Source of the DNA: Chamaecrista fasciculata
Taxonomy: Eukaryota; Streptophyta; Magnoliopsida; Fabales; Fabaceae
Length of the DNA: 64,000 nt
Direction of reading: 5' to 3'
Assembly: GCA_003254925.1 (NCBI GenBank)
Contig: QANZ01029088.1
Location: 112,256 to 176,255, forward strand
The notes under the pieces were generated by a model. The model did no database searches and was not told the DNA's origin. It saw only the letters and a list, made by a program, of their open reading frames with translations. Of the stretch, positions 57,964-64,000 are shown piece after piece; position 1 is the first letter of the stretch; each line of letters begins with the position of its first letter. The position numbers and the translations under genes were made by a program.

Positions 57964-60900
57964 TCAACGCATTGCTTCAACAAATATGTTTCTCTTCAAC
58001 TTTATCTCTCTAGATTGTCCCTCCTTCTTCCCTTCTCCTGATCTCTCAATTTTAGTCCAAGGAAATTTGTGCTTTGCCATCTTCCTCTTCTTCGCAGCCA
58101 CCCCCATCACATCTCCCGCATTCTACATCACAAATTTCATCAATTTAGAAACTAAAAATAAAAATATAAACCAGACTATATATTAAGGATTGATATTTGA
58201 ATCTGTTACCTGGAGACACAATCCATCTGGAACATCACAAACGGGGTAATCACTGGGACAACAATATTCTGTTCCAGTGCAGCAAACAGCATTCTCGTAC
58301 TCACAACAACCATAGGCGAGGCAGAAATCAAGCACTTCCAAAATGCAACAGCATGTTTCATCGGCTGCACAGTAGGACAAGTCCCCACATTGGCTCGGAG
58401 AAGGAGGAGGCGGCGGCGGCGGCGGCGGCGGGGGTATCGCCGGCGATGGAGGAGGAGGACTACCACTTGGGGACGGAGCAGAAGGCTGTTTGGTTGGATA
58501 TGAAGCCATGTAATTAATTGCACACACTCCATATGGCAGATCTGTGTTCCTTTTTATGTAAAAATAACCATCAATTCCCCAGTCTGTTCCCCATGAATTC
58601 TTAACAATCCAATAATCTTCACCATCCTCTGAGCCATACCCAACAATCAGAACCGCATGATCAATATCATCGGGATTACTGGAGCAGTTTCCGTCATAAA
58701 TCCCCTGCACCACAAAACACAAGAAGAAAAATAAAGGAATAATGATTTGGTAATGTTCAATACTGATGGTTTGAGAGCAGAGGAAGGTAACAACTAATAA
58801 TTAATAAATGAGTCATTGATTAGAAATTTAGAATCTTACACCAGTATATAGTTGGAAATCAATTGAAGAGCCATCCATACCCACACTGATGGGTTGCTTC
58901 ACTGTTGCACACAAGAGAGCACTATCCGTTTGTGCCACATCTTGGTACCCCTCGATGTTCACCACTTTGGTCTCCTCCTGATCGATATTCAACATAAAAA
59001 ACAAGATTTTACATACTAACTAAGCGATTAATTGAGTAGATGATGAGAGTGAGAGTATAAGGGTAGTAATGAAATTAAATTACCTTGGCGATGTTGCAGG
59101 TGCCATCTACACCAGTATAAGGGTAATCTAGTTCGGTGTCGATTCCACCATTATTGATGACCCATTCAAAAGCATAATCCATGTCTCCTCCATCACACCC
59201 GTCATTAGTAGTGTCACAATCCACAAGTTCTTGTTCTGAGAGGCTGATCAGGTCATCTGTCACGATTGCATTTATACTTTCTATGGCTCCCGTCGAAGAG
59301 AATGCCCAGCAACTTCCTACCAACATAACATTGGAATTCAAATTATGCCATTCAGATTTTAGATTAAGGGGTGAATAGTGATTGCTGAGTTCTCACTTCT
59401 GATACATATCAAGAATAGCTTCTTGGTCATATGGCACTCATGATTAGCCACAACCATGTGAACACTTGATTTCTACTTTCTAGTCATTGTAAATTATTCA
59501 AGAAGGCAATTTAAGCCTCCTTAATTGTAATCAAAGTAATGTAGTTTCTCTATTTCATTTTTTTTTAAACTATTTAGCCTCCAATTTAAGTTACAACAGT
59601 CTTGCAACCTCTCGCCCCTCAAATACTAATGATACAAAAATTTAATTGGACAAAAAAACTATTTTTGTATTGCATTTTAACAAAATCTAGCTATTCCTAG
59701 TTAATATATATATATATATCTTTTCGAAATGACATCTTATAATTTTATTTTGGTTAAAGGTTCATTTTGGTCCTAAATGTATGCCCTAATGTTCATTTTG
59801 GTCCACTATGTTTCAAAATGTTCAAATTGGTCCTAAATGTTGGCAAAATGTTTCATTTTTGTCCAAACTATTGAATATGGCTTGTTTCAAGTTCAAACAT
59901 GACGAGTTTAGAGCTACGTATTGTTCTCAAAGAGTATTTTCTCTATCCGGTTAGTGCCGTCAACAAACGAGATCAAATCGGTCATAAAAATGACTGTTCA
60001 TTTCATGGTCAAACAAGCAAAATTGATCATATTTCTCTCGTTTCAAATTTGAATGTGATAAATTTAGAGGTACAAGTTCCTCTTAACAAGTCCTTTGAAC
60101 TTGAAACGAGAGACAAGAGAAATATGACTAAATTCAATAATTTGGGGCCAAAATGAAACATTTTACCAACAATAAGGACTAAAATGAAACATTTTGCAAA
60201 CATTTAGGACCAATTTGAACATTTTAAAACACAATTGACCAAAATGAACATCAGGGCATACATTTAGTACCAAAATAACCCTTTGACCTTTTATTTTTCA
60301 TGAACTAGATTAATAATTTATCACTTTCAAGGATCATATTATTAATTTATTCAAAAAAACCATAAATTAAAGGATCAATGACTACCGTAAATAAGTGAAA
60401 GCAACTTGAAATGCAATCAGTCCAGGGTTAATAAGGAATCCCCAACTAGTCCATGTGCCAATACTTCCATTTTCTTTTTGAGTTTTTTATTTGAAAAGAA
60501 AAATCAAACTCAATGCCCACAAGAAGGAATTAAATTGTGATAACAAAAAAACAAAAAGAAGGAATTAAATTGACTAACCACAAAAGAAGCTGGAACTAAA
60601 TTTTACAGCAATGCTCCACATAGTTAACCAAAATTAATACATAGGCCTACTGTCTACCAAAACATAAATGTAGGCCTACTCGGCTACTCCCCAAAGACCA
60701 CTTCTAATTTTTAGTCCAATAAATCTATTTTTATTCTTGTTCAATTATTATTAATATAATAAATTAAATATAAATACTTGCCTGCGATATTAATTTTAAA
60801 TTGATTTTATATTATATTATTTAACCAAATCAATTACCAATCCAAAAGAAAGAATGAAAGAAAGAGTTAATTACCACAATCTCCTTGGTCCTTGACGCCT

Positions 60901-61343
60901 GTAACAACCCCTCTCTTTCTCCAATCCAAGGAAGAAGGCACATGTTCACATGACTCATCCCTCATGCCACCATTGTTACTCCTCTTTGGCTTCTTCATCT
61001 TTGAGCTATACTTTCTCTTGAACTCCTCATTGCTCATATCTGCGAATTTGTTCAATCCCAAACGCTGTTCATTTCCTGATTTTCTCTTTGCATTCCTGTC
61101 CTCTATGTACTTCAAATTCCTCTTGAAGATCTCCAACCTCATTGCTTCTTCTTCTTCGTCCTTGTACCTCTTTCCCTGCTCCTTCTTCCACCATTCAAAC
61201 ACCTCATTCACTCCTTCTTCCTCAACTTCGCTCTCTATTATTACAAACTTCTCATTACTACTGTAACCTGATACAGAGTGGCACAACAGTGAAACCAAGA
61301 TGAACAAAATTAGAGCCACCTGCTCAAGTTTCTGGGAACCCAT
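57964..61343 (-). CDS. RD21/mucunain-like papain-family cysteine protease with granulin domain
   Basis: Five exons in phase: 61343-60875, 59316-59084, 58977-58840, 58704-58210, 58122-57964; 497 aa. Signal peptide at about 1-26; I29 prodomain with an ERFNIN-type motif ([14 protein letters not shown]) and GLNKFAD; mature C1A domain from about SSLDWRKRG. The catalytic set is complete: Gln153 and Cys159 in DQGDCGSCWAFS (split by intron 1), His296 in [12 protein letters not shown], Asn316 in IVKNSWG. A proline-rich linker (coded around 58410-58470) leads to a Cys-rich granulin domain, as in RD21. A basic tail with [16 protein letters not shown] is coded by the last exon. These proteases work in the ER-body/vacuole system in stress and senescence; the granulin domain is usually removed during maturation. 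Intron 1 (about 1.56 kb) holds a foldback element and a micro-insertion. TATAA lies about 40 bases upstream. Confidence 0.92.
59750..60290. mobile_element. foldback MITE in intron 1 of the RD21-like gene
   Basis: The left arm (TTCATTTTGGTCCTAAATGT, then ATGCCCTAATG) mirrors the right arm (ATCAGGGCATACATTTAGTA, then CCAAAATAACCC). The arms hold several TTCATTTTGGTCC-like units. A second inverted repeat lies off-centre, with TCTCTCGTTTCAAATTTGAA mirrored by TTTGAACTTGAAACGAGAGA. No coding capacity. Confidence 0.65.
60521..60572. repeat. A-rich micro-insertion flanked by a perfect 17-bp direct repeat
   Basis: AAGAAGGAATTAAATTG at 60521-60537 and 60556-60572 flanks TGATAACAAAAAAACAAA, inside intron 1 of the RD21-like gene. 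About 100 bp further, TAGGCCTACT is repeated around GTCTACCAAAACATAAATG (60642-60680), possibly another case. Confidence 0.55.
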
Positions 61344-62440
61344 GATTTTTTTTCTTCTATGGATGATTACAATCAGAGAATGTTCCATTATAAAGTGAAT
61401 GACGCGCCTACCAGTCAGCAAAATGTAACTAATTTTAATGTGAATGTTGGCATCCAATTGTTTAGGTGTTACTAATTCAGATTTTCCTTTGACTTAATTT
61501 CCCACCACAGCGCCAAACAAACATCTCTGTTATCTTACAGTCAATGTGTTTTGAACGGAGGTTCCACTTGGATATTTGTTTTTCTTTTGGGTCTGAGATT
61601 GGACTAGTTAGTAGTTGATGTTGACCCACAAGATTTATTGATGACGGCGACTGCACTTTCGGGCTTGGGCCGAGTTTTCCCATTTATGTAACTTTTCATC
61701 TTTAGGCTCACATTCTATGAGTTATTTATCTTGGGCCTAAAAGAAAAGCAACCCAACTAAGCTATATATTTATGAAAGAAGGGTCAGCCCAATATGACTG
61801 TGGTAGGCCCACGTTTGATTAGTAGAATTTACAAGGAGATGAAAGCACAACATTCTCGTGGTGTTTTATTCAGAACATAAAAAATTAAAAATAATATCAT
61901 TTGATTTGGAAAAACAGAAAAGAAAAGCAAAAATAAGATTAAATTGTTTGGAGTCTTATCTATCTACATTGGTCCTGCCTCTTGAAAGTAATATTAAGTT
62001 TAGGATTTAACATTTGCCCGACACATTTTAAGGTTTCTTTTGATTAGTTGGTACAACATCTCATATTTTAAAATCTACAAAAATTCATTTAAAAGATAAT
62101 TTTTAATGTTTGAAAACTCACTTAACCTTGAGTTTAATATAAGAGACCAAAATCTTTTATAACTTCTGTCGTAGCGTAGCCTATATATGTCATCACTGGG
62201 AATCTGAGACCATCCATCCTACATTATTGATTAAAACCTTGCAAGAAACTCGTGCCAAAATCAGATGTCTTATTCTTTAATTTGGTCCCGCGTACTTTTG
62301 TCTTGTTTTTTTGTTCTTTTCCCGTTCACGTGTTTAAAGATAGGTTCCACAACGCCTCATTATAAGATGTACATATGTATCAAATATCAATGCAAGAGGA
62401 AGGTGTAGCACAAAATTCACTGCATTAGAGGAATCCCACG
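61344..62440. promoter_or_regulatory. shared divergent promoter region of the two papain-family genes
   Basis: 1.1 kb between head-to-head genes. TATA-like motifs sit near 61388-61394 (minus strand) and near 62361 (TTATAAGA, plus strand, 80 bases before its ATG). No open frame or repeat of note; the 61477-61683 frame has no recognisable content. Confidence 0.45.
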
Positions 62441-63872
<1,432 letters not shown>

Positions 63873-64000
63873 CGTAATGGTTGTATGTGTTTGTGATGAT
63901 GTCTCCCAATAATGATAATAATGTAGCAGCTACCTCAAGGGAACTGTATCTCTTGTATTGCTTTAATGAATAAATTGATGATCATGTTTCTACAATCATG
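63873..64000 (+). terminator. 3' UTR of the papain-like gene with AATAAA signal
   Basis: AATAAA at 63969-63974, about 97 bases after the stop codon, is the most likely polyadenylation signal. The window ends 26 bases later. Confidence 0.5.

Overview
The window is nuclear DNA of a core eudicot plant. Its genes have GT-AG introns, intergenic DNA is very AT-rich with many (TA)n runs, and the families present are plant ones (CBL-interacting kinases, R2R3-MYB, GARP/G2-like factor, MRH1/MDIS1-type LRR receptor pseudokinase, DUF688, RD21-type papain proteases, a MuDR-type transposon). The species cannot be named from this. It is draft assembly: there is one 245-base N gap (38763-39007) and single N bases at 23756, 31236 and 42799, two of which look like imperfect joins.

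Layout: MYB98/MYB119-clade R2R3-MYB (513-2943, minus); 6.8 kb of repeats; intronless CIPK12/19-like kinase (9768-11276, plus); a 6.9 kb Mutator-like element with ~240-bp inverted ends and an open five-exon transposase (13769-20692); 7.8 kb of AT-rich DNA with a SINE and LTR-retroelement fossils; intronless CIPK20-like kinase (28535-29920, minus); 12-exon MRH1/MDIS1-like LRR receptor pseudokinase (32344-37128, minus); a gene-free 8.2 kb holding the N gap; six-exon GARP factor with repressor-type EAR motifs (45316-48442, plus); two-exon DUF688 gene (51138-52997, minus); 5 kb rich in foldback elements; and a divergent pair of papain-family genes, an RD21-like protease with granulin tail (57964-61343, minus) and a papain-like protein (62441-63872, plus) that has lost the catalytic Cys and His.

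From memory of Arabidopsis locus names, the set MYB98-clade / CIPK12-CIPK19 / CIPK20 / MRH1-MDIS1 / DUF688 matches the duplicated blocks At4g18630-At4g18770 and At5g45810-At5g45850. The GARP next to the MRH1-like gene matches At2g40260/At2g40270. The window is thus an old conserved gene neighbourhood, here without the DOG1-family gene that sits between the CIPK and MRH1-type genes in Arabidopsis.

The intergenic DNA holds an unusual density of foldback elements whose arms carry short TTTGGTCC/TTTGGTACC-type motifs, some nested inside each other and two lying inside introns. It also holds about a dozen 11-25-base oligo(A)-ended micro-insertions, most flanked by 10-18-bp direct repeats. No prokaryotic-type system, CRISPR array, rRNA or tRNA gene was seen.
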